Of a DNA stretch of 64,000 nt, positions 22,380 through 32,349 are shown in pieces. Source of the stretch: Theocolax elegans (Eukaryota > Arthropoda > Insecta > Hymenoptera > Cerocephalidae); assembly GCA_026168455.1 (NCBI GenBank), contig CM047426.1, positions 54,981,749-55,045,748 on the forward strand, written 5' to 3'. The position numbers and the translations under genes were made by a program. The notes under the pieces are model-generated. The model did no database searches, was not told the origin of the DNA, and saw only the letters and a program-made list of their open reading frames with translations. Position 1 is the first letter of the stretch. Each line of letters opens with the position of its first letter.

Positions 22380-23445
22380 AGTTCTCGAGCAAAAAATAGA
22401 CGAGAATTGGCGATCTTTAGCCTTCTTCTCAAGAAGATTTAATAACGCGCAAGCTAAGCACTCAACGTACGATCGCGAATTAACAGCGATTTATGAAGCT
22501 ATTAGATATTTTTACTATTTTGTCGAGGGAACGAGTTTTGTTATTCTGACGGACCATAAACCGTTAACTTACGCGTTAAAACAAAATACAGGTAAAGCTC
22601 CGGTCAGACGTGAGCGGCAGTTGGCATATATCAGCCAGTTTGACACGCGAATTGAGTATATTATAGGCGACGATAATTCGGTGGCGAATAGTTTATCACG
22701 CGTTGACGCGAGTACTGATCACACTCAAATCACAAAGAATGATGCTAATTCGTCCGTCGATAAAAACGTTGCCGATAAAGAGACTCACGTAGACGCGTTT
22801 ATGTTTACGACCGTGTTTAGCCTCGAAAAATTGCGTGAAGAGCAAATAAATGACTATGGGTTAAAAGAGATTCTTAATAATCCAACACTCTCGTTGAAAT
22901 TAAAGAAATTAACGTGGGGAAGTAAGCATTTAGACTTCTACTGCGATACGCCAGGCGATTCGTTGCGTCCTTATGTTCCGAAATCCTTGCGCGAAGAAAT
23001 CATTAAATTGTTTCACGATCCGGCAGATCCGAACGCCATAGCAACCGATAGGATAGTTAGGCAGCACTATGTTTGGCCGGCGATTCGCAAAAATATCAAA
23101 CGCTGATGTAGAAACTGTATTTCGTGCGAACGTTCGAAAATCTCGAGGCATAATAAGTTTATGCCAGAGCGGCTTATCACACCAGACGAAAGATTTATGC
23201 ACGTACATATAGATCTAGTAGGACCTTTACGCGCCTGCAATGAGTATAAATATATCCTCACCATGATCGATAGATTCTCGAGGTGGCCTGAGTCGATCCC
23301 CTTGTATGAGACCTCGGCAGCAACAGTGGCGCGAGCGTTTTAAGATAAATGGATAGCGCGGTATGGCGCACCAACTAATATAACCTCTGACCAGGGCAAA
23401 CAATTCGAGTCTAGGTTATTTAATGAATTATTGCTTTGTTAGCAA
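22380..23445 (+). pseudogene. Ty3/gypsy RNase H and integrase, truncated
   Basis: An open stretch of 241 codons to the TGA at 23104 carries RNase H (SLAFFSRRFNNAQAKHSTYD, AIYEAIRYFYYFVEGTSF, LTDHKPLTYALKQNT) followed by the gypsy tether (IEYIIGDDNSVANSLSRVD). The integrase zinc region spans the TGA, and the core continues in the same frame (HVHIDLVGPLRACNEYKY with the first catalytic Asp; TSDQGKQFES with the second). A TAA at 23341 is a second in-frame nonsense change. The sequence ends near 23445, before the third catalytic residue, Glu. RT and everything upstream are absent. Because the frame is conserved apart from two stops, this copy is younger than the other gypsy remnants here. Confidence 0.83.
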
Positions 23446-24479
23446 ATAGAATAAATATATCAATGACGACGATGACAATACCGTCAGAAATTGTAATATC
23501 CAAAGCGATACTGTCATTGGCAATAGCGCAAATATTGTAATCACCACAGCGCAAATTCACTAAGAAGCGGATAAAGAGAATTGTGTTAACGAACAATCAG
23601 CAGTTAACACGTAAAGGAAGGTCAACGACAGTACAGCTTGTGACTATGATGTGAGAGCATCAGATGATATTTTAACGGATGGAGAAAACTCCATTAACTT
23701 CGTTATAAATAATAACTCACGCAAATCAGCGGATATCATGCGAAATATAAATAAAAGTTTAGTAAAAGATACAATTTTAGTAGAGAACGCGAAGACGAGT
23801 CAACCGCGTAATGTAATTTTTTATTTGAACGGAAGAAATGCGGAACCGCTTGCAAATTTGCAACCTATTGTGATCAAAAAGAAAAAATTTATACCTAGTA
23901 CTCTAAAAAGAAACAGAAAGACTGAAAATATAAACTGTATAGAGCCACACGTATCTACTGTAAAAATAAGAAAAAACGTTATGTTCAGACTGTTTTAAGA
24001 AAAAAAACTATCAAGAAAGAAACTGTGATAAATGCAAATGAGACTGACTAAATGTAATAATTACTTAACAGGAAAGCGTCATAACTCCACTTAGACAGCT
24101 GCTCCAAGAAGCGAGCCAATACAATGCAGAAGCCCGTTACAGCGAAAGATGTTACGCGGATCGGTACCTCACTACATTAATATAGATATTCACAACCCTG
24201 TCTTGTTCGTGCAGGGGAAAACCGTGCTTTGTTTATTCGCGTACAACATGTTTCGCTATTTTAACAGGCCCTTGATCGTAAAGTGTATAACAGACTTAGA
24301 AATCGAGTCAAACCACTTCGTATAATTTAGCGTTAGCTAGCAGCGTAACTTCGCGATTAACGGCGGCTGAATTTTTCACGCTTTACCACGCGTGTTATTT
24401 CAGTACAACTTTACACGGCAATGAGGTAGCTTTTGACGCGAACATAGACTGATGTAAATCTGACGACGGTATTAATAAA
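23446..24479 (+). other. Unrecognised region between integrase and the downstream ORF
   Basis: It contains an open frame of about 115 codons at 23651-23998 (contains RKSADIMRNINKSLVKD and NVIFYLNGRNAEPLANLQP), Asn/Lys-rich and without a recognised domain. Further on, around 24070-24330, short readable stretches alternate between frames. Its position between integrase and 3' LTR is where errantivirus-like elements carry a third ORF, but no envelope features such as signal peptide, transmembrane segment or furin site are visible. Confidence 0.35.
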
Positions 24480-25052
24480 ATGATTTTTGATTCGAAGGTT
24501 TTCAAATTTGTTAGCATCAATTTTGAAAGTTGCAACAGAGTTGTACCTGCACAGGTGGTAATGCGAATAGCTCAAAACCAGTACATGTACGGTACTGAAC
24601 CGGGAGAAATAGGTCGTAAACGCAGGTTGCGTAGATTAGCATTTAACAGTAGCGAATTATCGATAGTCATGTTAAGAAAGATTGCATCGTTCTTTGACGT
24701 ACAGGAGTTAAGCCTGAGAGGCACGAGCGATTTGTGTGACACCATCTTTAAAGAGTTTGCGACTTCACTAATATTCTTAAATAACGATATATTCAGAGCG
24801 AACCAATTACGAGCATCACAACAGTTAACGTCTCTAAAACTTCTGGGTAGCAAGATGTTATCAGCGTCAGCACTGCGAAAGTTTATCCGCCAAAATAGAC
24901 AGGTTAGAGAGTTACAAATGATTGACTGCGCAAGTATTCATAACTTTGTACATCTTTCAACAATTATGGAAGAAAATTGCAATGAAGACAATGTTGTTGA
25001 AGCGTTAACGTTCAAGTTTACACACGTGCAATGTAAAATTAAAAAACTGTAA
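24480..25052 (+). CDS. 190-codon unknown ORF with leucine-rich-repeat-like pattern
   Basis: An intact frame just upstream of a 3' LTR. The N-terminal third is mixed; from about residue 65 the pattern is FFDVQELSLRGTSDLCDTIF, QQLTSLKLLGSKMLSASALR and RQVRELQMIDCASIHNF. It repeats an LxxLxLxG/C rhythm at about 50-residue and then 25-residue spacing, resembling degenerate leucine-rich repeats of the F-box or ribonuclease-inhibitor kind. No signal peptide or membrane helix is seen, so a retroviral envelope is not supported. It may be the third ORF of the gypsy element or captured host sequence. Function unknown. Confidence 0.4.
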   Translation: MIFDSKVFKFVSINFESCNRVVPAQVVMRIAQNQYMYGTEPGEIGRKRRLRRLAFNSSELSIVMLRKIASFFDVQELSLRGTSDLCDTIFKEFATSLIFLNNDIFRANQLRASQQLTSLKLLGSKMLSASALRKFIRQNRQVRELQMIDCASIHNFVHLSTIMEENCNEDNVVEALTFKFTHVQCKIKKL

Positions 25053-25213
25053 ATTATTAATAATTAAAAAATATTAATTATTTTAAATAATTTTACGTTT
25101 CGGCGTGCGTAATAGTGTGGTTATAAGAAAAATGTAAATAAATGTTTAAACAGATAACAGGACCACACTAATGTCAATACCGACCTAAGATGCATTTCAT
25201 GCAGGTCGTCATT

Positions 25214-25495
25214 TGGGGGGGAGTACTGTGGCAGGCGGCCCCGTAGATTTACCGCAACCAGAGGGCGTAACTAGCGCTGTCGAGCAGCGAGCGAGAAAAA
25301 GATTCGCGGAAAAGATTCTTGTCCAGTCAGTCGCGTCTGAACATTCAACGCATATTGCGGACGATAGCCTAATAAAGCAATTATTAACGTAAGACTTGTT
25401 TTAGATTCTTACCTCGCACCTCATCTTCTCGACCTGGCAATGCAGACGTGTGGGCCGCGTGAACGGTGTATCATATACATACACCAAAGCCCACA
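25214..25495 (+). mobile_element. Polypurine tract and 3' LTR of the gypsy element
   Basis: A polypurine tract (GGGGGGGAG, 25215-25223) is followed three bases later by a 269-bp segment starting TGTGGCAGG (25227) and ending AGCCCACA (25495). The ends TGTGG and CCACA are perfect inverted repeats, as expected for an LTR. An AATAAA at 25371-25376 is placed as a polyadenylation signal. No 5' LTR is in the window, so the copy is 5' truncated or rearranged. Confidence 0.7.
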
Positions 25496-25499
25496 TCTC

Positions 25500-25775
25500 T
25501 ATTTCTTTTATTATTTTTATTCTGATTTTATTACACTACATTTTGGTAAAAACATTTATTCATAAATTATAATCGTATTTAAAAAAAAATTAAATTTTTG
25601 GTATAAAACCCAATGCACTATAACAGCACCTCCAAGGTGTTGTGTAAATCTATTTAATTTCTAAGGTGTCCATGGTAGTGAAAAAATAATATAATTTAAA
25701 ACATTATTTTAAATAAATTAATTAATATAAAGGCTTTTCATAATTAAAAATAGGGGGTTGGCGCGCGAAGCGAAA
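25500..25775 (-). repeat. Repeat family E, copy 1
   Basis: The reverse complement of this segment resembles 56330-56585. Shared landmarks are the GCGCGC-rich tip (ggttggcgcgcgaagcg here), the TTTTTCACTACCATGG phrase (here ccatggtagtgaaaaa) and ACACAACACCTTGGAGGT. The GC-rich hairpin end is cut off at about 25780, where family A sequence begins. Confidence 0.65.
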
Positions 25776-25799
25776 TTTATTCAATAAATAAATAAATAT

Positions 25800-26310
25800 T
25801 AACAAATTAGACAATAGCGATTGAGCGGAAGTCGTACTGTCGGCTAGCCCCGAGGTCAGCGCGAAAACAATCAAGAAAAAATCACTAGCGGTCGCTTTAT
25901 AAGCAACCGTTCCGGGAACGATCGGTTACTTAACCCGATGGCTGTGACTTATCGTCGTGTCACGTATATAGCTCTGACGTAGGAGCTGCCCACGTCACGC
26001 GCGCCTTCTCTCGTGAAGTGGCTCCCGCGAACCACCGACCTATCTACCCGGGCGGGATTTGTCACGAGAGGGGGAAATAAAGTGAAACGCTTCCTCACCT
26101 GGACCGTACCAGGTATATTGGAATACAAGAATACGCGACACGTGGGTCTATATTTGGTGCATCACTGTCTCACCGTGCGCGCGCGAACTTCATACTTTTC
26201 TCTGTGCGCGCGACGGACGCGTATTCGTGTGCGCGCAGCCCTCTCTATACTCTTTTACGTTACTCACTTGATCGGTAACTCGTATTATATCGGTAACGCT
26301 TACCGTTATA
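25800..26310 (+). repeat. Family A repeat, 5'-truncated copy A1
   Basis: It corresponds to the right half of the complete copy at 26327-27426, sharing CCCCGAGGTCAGCGCGAAAA, the GTGAAGTGGCTCCCGCGAAC phrase and the end CTTACCGTTATA. It is followed by a short (TA)n and then the complete copy in the same direction, a tandem arrangement. Confidence 0.8.
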
Positions 26311-26326
26311 ATATATATATATGTAT

Positions 26327-27426
26327 TGTAACGGGGTGGGTACTGGGAAAATGTAAGGCCCCTAGTTAGGCCCAATTTGTCTCAACTTACCAACCTTAAG
26401 TGTGCAGTCCCACGATGCGGCCGGGAATCACTTTGATTCCCGTGCAATGCCGTTAATAACGTCAAATACCTCGTTTGACTTCAATACCGTGTGTTGGGCC
26501 CTATGCCCAAAATTGCCAACTAGGATAAACACCGGAGAGGGCAGTATTCGTGGGATAGAACTGTAACCGGTAAAACACTATCAACAATCGATATTTTATG
26601 TTAATCGGCGAGAAAGATCGTCTCGCTGAGTCGATTTATTAAATAAACAATTAAATATTAATAAATTAGCTATAAATCAACGTTAACAATTTAAGTAAGT
26701 CGTACCGATGACTACCCCCGAGGTCAGCGCGAAAATAAGTAGCTTAAACCTATTAACCGACGAGTTACGAGCAACCGATCCGGGAATGATCGGCTGCTTA
26801 ACCTGATGGCGTACGTCACACCGTGTGACGTATGTATCTCTGACGTAGAATCTTCCTACGTCACGCGCGGCTTCTCTCGTGAAGTGGCTCCCGCGAACCA
26901 CCGACCTGTCTAACCGGGCGGGATTTGTCACGAGAGGGGAAGAAGAGGAACGCTTCCTCTCCTGGACCGTACCAGGTAAATCGGGACACGAAATATTAAA
27001 CAGACACGCGGGTGTAAACGTGGTGCACCACTTACCGCGTATCTAAATATCTCGCCTCGTCGGGAAAAGGCTGGGCGACGGAGAGATAGCTTGGCCTAAG
27101 GCGCTCTCTCTCTCACTTCAACGGTCGGGAAGGCGGCCGACTCCTGGTTTCCTTCTTTTCCCCTTTCTCTGGGCCGTGCTGCTCCGCACGCCGACGTGGA
27201 GGTTGGTGGGGAAAAAAACCTCACACCCACTCACCAAATGCACCGACACTTAGGTTCTTTGTCCTGTTAAAAATATCACGGCGGTTGCCAACATGTTGTC
27301 GTGCCGTGCGCGCGCGAACTCGATCTCCCAGCTGGCCGCGCACTCTTCTCGCGCGTTCGCGCGCGCGCCGCGCTGTATATCCTTTTTCGCGTTGCTTACC
27401 TGATCGGTAACTCCCTTACCGTTATA
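26327..27426 (+). repeat. Family A repeat, complete 1.1-kb copy A2
   Basis: It starts TGTAACGGGGTGGGTACTGG and ends CTTACCGTTATA; the first and last 8 bases are imperfect inverted repeats. (TA)n or TATA lies at both ends. GC-rich, with no long protein. Conserved landmarks are a perfect hairpin (CGGGAATC, 5-base loop, GATTCCCG at 26422-26442), a TGACGT-rich palindrome at 26812-26832, and a (CT)n stretch near 27100. It could be a solo LTR (TG start, promoter-like content) or a non-autonomous TIR element that inserts in TA repeats; the sequence does not settle this. Confidence 0.75.
26812..26832. promoter_or_regulatory. CRE-like palindrome in family A
   Basis: TACGTCACAC, one base, GTGTGACGTA: a perfect 10-bp inverted repeat containing two CREB/ATF half-sites (TGACGTA). 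Further TGACGTA or TACGTCA copies follow at about 26840 and 26857. The palindrome recurs in other copies (40808-40828, 43470-43490) and degenerately at 50180-50200, which suggests a conserved promoter element of the repeat. The transcription factor is inferred from the consensus only. Confidence 0.5.
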
Positions 27427-27566
27427 GTATATATTGTGACGGACCAAAATTAATGTATTAAAAATTGTGCATGCATTACAGCGAAACAGTGTAAAATTCA
27501 TACCTATATGAGTTATCACTATCGATTAGCTAATGTAGACATATCAAATGAGCCCATATAAGAAAG

Positions 27567-27640
27567 TAGAATAGCTCAGCGGAAGAGTATATTACTGCCA
27601 CACGCTACAATAGGGTTCGATTCCAAAGTAGGGCAGAAAA
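27567..27640 (+). other. tRNA-like A and B boxes (tRNA pseudogene or SINE head)
   Basis: TAGCTCAGCGGAAGAGTA is an A-box/D-arm with a pairable D stem, and GGGTTCGATTCC about 35 bases later is a B-box/T-loop. The anticodon stem, the T stem and the acceptor pairing are poor, so it is not a functional tRNA. It may be the head of a SINE, but no second copy is seen in the window. Confidence 0.5.
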
Positions 27641-28572
27641 TTTTTTATTTGAAAATTAATGTTTAAACAATTAATTGAAACATCAAAATGTCAAAAACTG
27701 TAAAACTTATAATTTTATTATTTTTTTATACACATGTGCCATTTGATCAAAAAGCGATACGACCAAAATTGACAAATTTATATTTAATTAATTAATTAAA
27801 CATTTATTATTGATTATTAATTTTTCATTAAATAGTTAAAGTGTTACTACGCTCAAATAGAACATTTAAAATTATTGTGAATTGCAATTTGTAACGAGAA
27901 TTTGCATTAAACTAATTTTCATTAAAATCATAAGTTTTACAATAAGTTAGCATGTACGTAAATAAACTTATGCACAAAAAACTGCATCTATTAAAACTTA
28001 TCATTATATTCATTGTAATTAAATATCATATTTAATGCAATAGTTTTATACTTCAAACCATATCGCGGTGTAGAGTGCGACGACTTCATGTGTTACCACC
28101 ACATACAGTATCGATGCATGTACATGAAATGTCCACGGGTGAGGGAATCAAATTTTAGGCGAATTCAAGCCGAAACTACCACAACGGGAAAGTTGCGGGA
28201 TAAATTGACTGAATAAGAAAAGACAGTTTACTACCAAATCAGATTTTCTTAATCAATAGTTAACAATCGTAATTGAAAGGAGTTGCACAGTTAAGGACTC
28301 CTGCCAGGTGGGCCATCCGATTTAAGTGGCTTTTCAATGAGGTATTTAAATGAGATTGGGATTGCCGATGTCCCTAGGACATTATAAGGAGTTTACCAAT
28401 GGAGTTAGCGCCTCCCTTAAAGTGCACGGAAACTGAAAAACTCCGTTTTTAAGTTCAAGGGGCGTATCTTTGGAACTCATTGCTGGCAGAAGTCAGAAAC
28501 TTATTCTAACTTAGGGGCTTAAAGACTTCTGTGCAGAGACACCTTCTGGAACTAGAATTATATGTGCCAACT
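27641..28572. other. Unassigned sequence
   Basis: 27641-28060 is AT-rich and featureless. 28061-28572 is more balanced in composition but shows no recognised protein in either direction and no obvious repeat partner in the window. Confidence 0.4.
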
Positions 28573-29208
28573 GTAACGGGGTGCGGTCCTACAGGAGTAT
28601 CGGCGAGACATAAATTCGTAACACGGCACTACTTAGTTGCGGTGACGGTTACGAATTCACTGGTCGCGCGCGTGACTTTCCGATTCTTGTCCATTACAAC
28701 CGCGAGATCAGCTGGCGATCTTGCGTACTCGTTCTTTGTCACTACATCGATCGGCGTGCAATCACTAGCTGCAGTTTTCTTTGCTAAAAGGGATTGTGAA
28801 GATAGCGGAATAATTATTCCGCTGCAGTTTGCCTCCGGCCGCTACGTTTATCGGAGAGTGCGGTATCCTGGGAGTGGGAAAATACACTGCCAGATATTTG
28901 AAATAATAACTTGGACACGGATCAAGGTTTGGAAAAAACAAAAATAGCGTTATTAAAATATATAAGAAATATAGGTGACAAAAAGAATAACGCTCTCCAG
29001 GAGCAACAACAATAATGTAGCGATCGGTTCGCGTGAGGTCGTTTAAGCGCTATTAGGAGACACGGAATTCGAGTGCTCGGGCGAACGCTGTTTAACTATC
29101 GCGGTCTCTCTTTGCAGTTTTTCGCGGCCGGCCCTCCCCCTTTTCAGTGTAACGCTCGCTTCGGGGCTTGGTTCCCCGCTGGGACCTACCCTTCTTATGT
29201 TACCCTTA
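28573..29208 (-). mobile_element. Putative 3' LTR region of the minus-strand gypsy remnant
   Basis: On the minus strand the integrase C-terminus (ending near 29209) is followed by a polypurine-like run, AAAAGGGGGAGGG, at about 29136-29148, then about 550 bp up to a TGTAACGGGGTG boundary at 28573 (which reads CACCCCGTTACA on the minus strand, a plausible LTR end in CA). The exact LTR start is uncertain, and no second LTR was found. The 138-codon plus-strand frame at 28531-28947 is probably fortuitous. Confidence 0.4.
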
Positions 29209-30310
29209 TTACGTATGCGCTTCTTCGTTGGGAACTTCTCTAGCTGGTGGCGGGTCGCTCATCGCCTTTGTATCCATCGTCGGTTGGGCGACGTCGTGTA
29301 CTTCGGCCAGAGGCGGTCTATCGTTGGGTACGTATGGCTTGAGATGTTCAGCGTGTATCCTCTCCTCGTCACCCTGCCCATCCTGAATAAGGTACGTGCT
29401 CGACCTTTTGACTGGACAATTATGTAAGGGCCTACGTACTTTGGTGCCAACTTTGAGGTTACTTTTTCTGCGCTGGAGGACTGGACTCTTTTTTTCTTCC
29501 AAACAAGGTCGCCTATCTCAAAGTTCCCATCTCGACGCCCGGCGTTGAAATATGCGGCTGAATATGCGGCATTGATATATGCCTTGTTTGAGCCGCCGCG
29601 GTGTTATCTGATGCTACTTTATGTAACTCTGTGCCAATTGCGGAGTTGTTGTTGGTCAAACCTCTCCTGGGCGAGTACTTCTTGCTCTCGCCGGTCCATA
29701 TTTGGCGGCTCTGGTTGTCGGCCGTAGTTCAACATTGCCGGGCTCCAAACCATAGAACTCTGAACCGCGGTGTTTATCGCAAACACCAGTTCTGGTAACT
29801 TTTCATCCCAGCTACTAGATGAGACCATCGTTTTTAAAATGCGGTTAGATCTTTTTACTGGGTGTGCTCAAGGAAGGTAAGGAGGTGTCGTCGTATGGTA
29901 CACTCTTTTCTCTTTGAGATAGTCATTGGCCTTCTTGTTTTTTAACTCTGTCCCATTATCTAAGTGAAATATCTCCGGCATGCCAAAACGCATCAGGACA
30001 TGTTCTTGTAATTCCTTCACGATCATCTTCGCGTTTGTTTTTCTGATAGGGACAACTTCGATCCAGCGTGTAAATAGGTCCTGAAAGACTAGAATGTACT
30101 CGAATCCGTGGGTAGAGCAAGGTACTGGTCCAGTCACATCACGTGCGGCTACCTGCCAAAGTCTTTCGACTACTCTATGGCCCATTAGGCCTCTTGGCGA
30201 TTGCTACTCTACCTTGCACTGCTAGCAGATTTGACATTTCCGCACGTCACTACCTATTACCTTCGCGTAATATCGCGGCCACTAATATAAACTGGCAACA
30301 CGTGCGAACG
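29209..30310 (-). pseudogene. Ty3/gypsy integrase remnant
   Basis: Read on the minus strand: the zinc region near 30300-30200 (YYAKVIGSDVRKCQICQQC), then the core (DVTGPVPCSTHGFEYILVFQ with the first catalytic Asp; MPEIFHLDNGTELKNKKAND with the second). After a break come the third-residue region and C-terminus (WDEKLPELVFAINTAVQSSM; GDEERIHAEHLKPYVPNDRP). Integrase inserts the element cDNA. Frames change near 29860 and 29500 and several stops occur, so it is dead. RT, RNase H and protease are missing between this and the gag-like part that begins immediately to the right. Confidence 0.8.
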
Positions 30311-30312
30311 TC

Positions 30313-31260
30313 TTATCGGCCTTGTTGGCCTCTCTGCTCTCTACGGGCTTGTTCTACGATTTCTTTTATGACCAAACCGTCATCTGCTCTTGGGACTCTT
30401 GGCTTGCTATTCCCAGCACTCTTATTCTTAGTTGGTAGTAGCTTCGTTAGCTGGGCGAGAATCGAATCTAGTTTTACAAGATTTTTATTCATGGTGGATT
30501 TCTCCGATTGTACCGCTGCTAGCTTTGCCTTTGGAGAAACCCTATCGGGCTTCTTCCTGGCCTTATACGCGAACTTCGGCCGCACCAGCTTCCTGTCCAT
30601 GGGAGGTGGTTTGTAGAGCTTTTCGCGCTCTTGCAGCCTTCCAGCTACGCGGTTCAGGTCAAACAACTGATCGATCGTCTACGCCTCGATTCGTTTGAAC
30701 AGGTGCTGGCTTACCGGCAGCATGTTTCGGTAGAGGTGATCTACCTGGTTCCTCTCGATAGACTTGGGAACGAGCTCTTATTGCATGCCTATTATGTAAT
30801 TTAGATACTCACGCACTTGTGTTGGGTGCGTTAGGTGCATTCAAGGATCAGCTTCTCTTGGTAAGCTTCGCTGGCCCCGTACCAGCGTTTAATTGAGCAC
30901 AAGAATTCGTCCCTATTCCGCTACTTACCTTTGTTGTTACAGTACCATCTCGCGGCGTCTTTTACTAGCAACGGCGAAAGTGAAGGAAGAATTTCGTCCT
31001 GCGTCATATTCGCTAAGACTGCCGATCGCGTGTGGGGTTAAATAAGGTCAAAGCCCAGGATGATTGTTCTTGGATGCACGACGCTTGGGGCCTTAAAGGT
31101 GAGCTATCTTCACATAGGGGCCTTTCTGGTACTCACGTGTCTCCCTCCTCCCAAGCTCCGCCCAGGGTGGCGCTAGGAGCTGGTCCTGGCCTTTGTGGTT
31201 GTAGTCGCACGTCTTTCTGCTGTACCGGACACTCATCCGGCCGGTAGCAGGTATGTGTCC
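30313..31260 (-). pseudogene. gag-like part of the same gypsy remnant
   Basis: The minus-strand translation of about 31030-30680 carries a retrotransposon-gag pattern (LVKDAARWYCNNKGK, FLCSIKRWYGASEAYQEKLI, NQVDHLYRNMLPVSQHLFKR), interrupted by stops. It is followed by a basic open frame of 117 codons (30666-30313: FDLNRVAGRLQEREKLYKPP and many Lys/Arg), probably the nucleocapsid side. The protein then passes directly into integrase, so about two thirds of pol has been deleted. Right of 31030 the frame is too broken to follow. Confidence 0.65.
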
Positions 31261-32095
31261 TGAAATTGGACACGTGGTCTTGGGCCTAGTAGATCCAATC
31301 GCGTACTTGAGGCTCTTCTGGACGTCATGTGGCTTATAGCATTGGTTAGCCTCGTTGTCTGTGGCAATGGTTTAAAACATATAAGCAAAAAACCAACTAT
31401 TTGCAGTTTCTTGAATTTTTTTAACAATATTCCTCTGCTTGCAACTAACCACAAAAATATACTTCAATATCTTGACACCCTCTCCAATAATATACACTAG
31501 TAAAATACCCTCTTAAAATTTTTTTTTGAAAATAGTCTATTTGAGTGTATTTTTCCTGGGCTAGTTAAGAAATGATAATTCCGTCGATTATATCTTTTGA
31601 TTTTCTTATATAAAATCGTCCCACTTTTAACTTTAGAAGCACATTAGAATTCTCCTACTCCCTCACTATATATTACCTAAATAGTTTGAAACCAAAATAT
31701 CGCCTGATAAGGATGGACCAATTGCATCGAAAATAATACTAAATTGTTAGTTCACGAAAACCCAAAAGCAATACATTTTCCTAAAATAAGCTGCATGCAG
31801 ATATAAGTATAAAAGATGCTTCTTTAATTTAAACTGTTTAACTGATGCCATACAAAAAACAATGTAACAATGTTTTTTAAAAAATTAAAAGTATTAATAA
31901 TTAAAAATATTATTTAAGCTCGTGAATAGACCCTTAGTAAATAACCTCTGATTTAATTTTTAACGGAGTTTTAAGTTGACTCCTTATTCAATCAAATTTT
32001 GAGTTTGCACTCAAATGAGTTAAATAAATATTAAATAGTTATTTTAAATAAATATTCTTAATGATAAAATTATTTATATACAATTAATATTACAG
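31261..32095. other. AT-rich 3' end of the large intron
   Basis: No genes or repeats are recognised. It ends with the acceptor caattaatattacag at 32081-32095. Confidence 0.5.
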
Positions 32096-32349
32096 GGAGC
32101 ACAATTAGTCATTGAATTGATTGAATTCTATAGTCTGGATGTTGTTCAAGCCTACATGAAGCATATTCAAGATAATGCTGAATTAGCTGTGCGTGAAATG
32201 TTTAAATCCATTGGGAAGAATATTAGAAATACAAAAAATCAAAATAATCAACATACAATAACAACATCAGATTATCTGGATGATGGAAGTGAAATTATAT
32301 TAAAACTAGAAATTGATAGTGAAAAAGGAGAAGCAGTATTTGATTTTAC
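32096..32349 (+). CDS. OPLAH: 5-oxoprolinase, next exon (hydantoinase B half)
   Basis: 254 bp, entered in phase 0 after attacag and left in phase 2 at a canonical donor (TTTAC then GTATGT, GT at 32350). It encodes GAQLVIELIEFYSLDVVQAY, MKHIQDNAELAVREMFKSIG and DYLDDGSEIILKLEIDSEKG, ending EAVFDFT. This is the conserved 5-oxoprolinase stretch (LDVVQAYMxHIQxNAELAVR, DDGSPI, AVFDF in mammals, from memory). Reading through the donor instead of splicing gives a short tail and a stop at 32393, which is not conserved. The expected following segment (GTGxEVxGNxNAPRA) was not found anywhere to the right, so the next exon lies beyond 64000, or the gene is broken. Confidence 0.88.

Larger units (their letters stand above)
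3950..32095 (+). other. 28.1-kb GC-AG intron of the 5-oxoprolinase gene
   Basis: The exon ending at 3949 and the one starting at 32096 are both phase 0 at the junction. The joined residues (ANQK then GAQLV) correspond to a continuous conserved stretch of the family (ANQKGIQLV in mammals, from memory). The acceptor is attacag ending at 32095. Everything in between is therefore inferred to be one intron, holding at least five retroelement remnants, several DNA transposons and an mLST8-like pseudogene. A mis-joined assembly is the main alternative. Confidence 0.75.

Noticed and set aside
24480..25052. Retroviral envelope gene
   Set aside because: No signal peptide, cleavage site or membrane segment is visible; the LRR-like rhythm argues otherwise.
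27567..27640. Functional tRNA gene
   Set aside because: Only the D arm and T loop are convincing; the acceptor, anticodon and T stems do not pair.
28531..28947. 138-codon plus-strand open frame
   Set aside because: It overlaps the putative LTR region of a minus-strand element, begins before the repeat boundary and has no recognisable feature.
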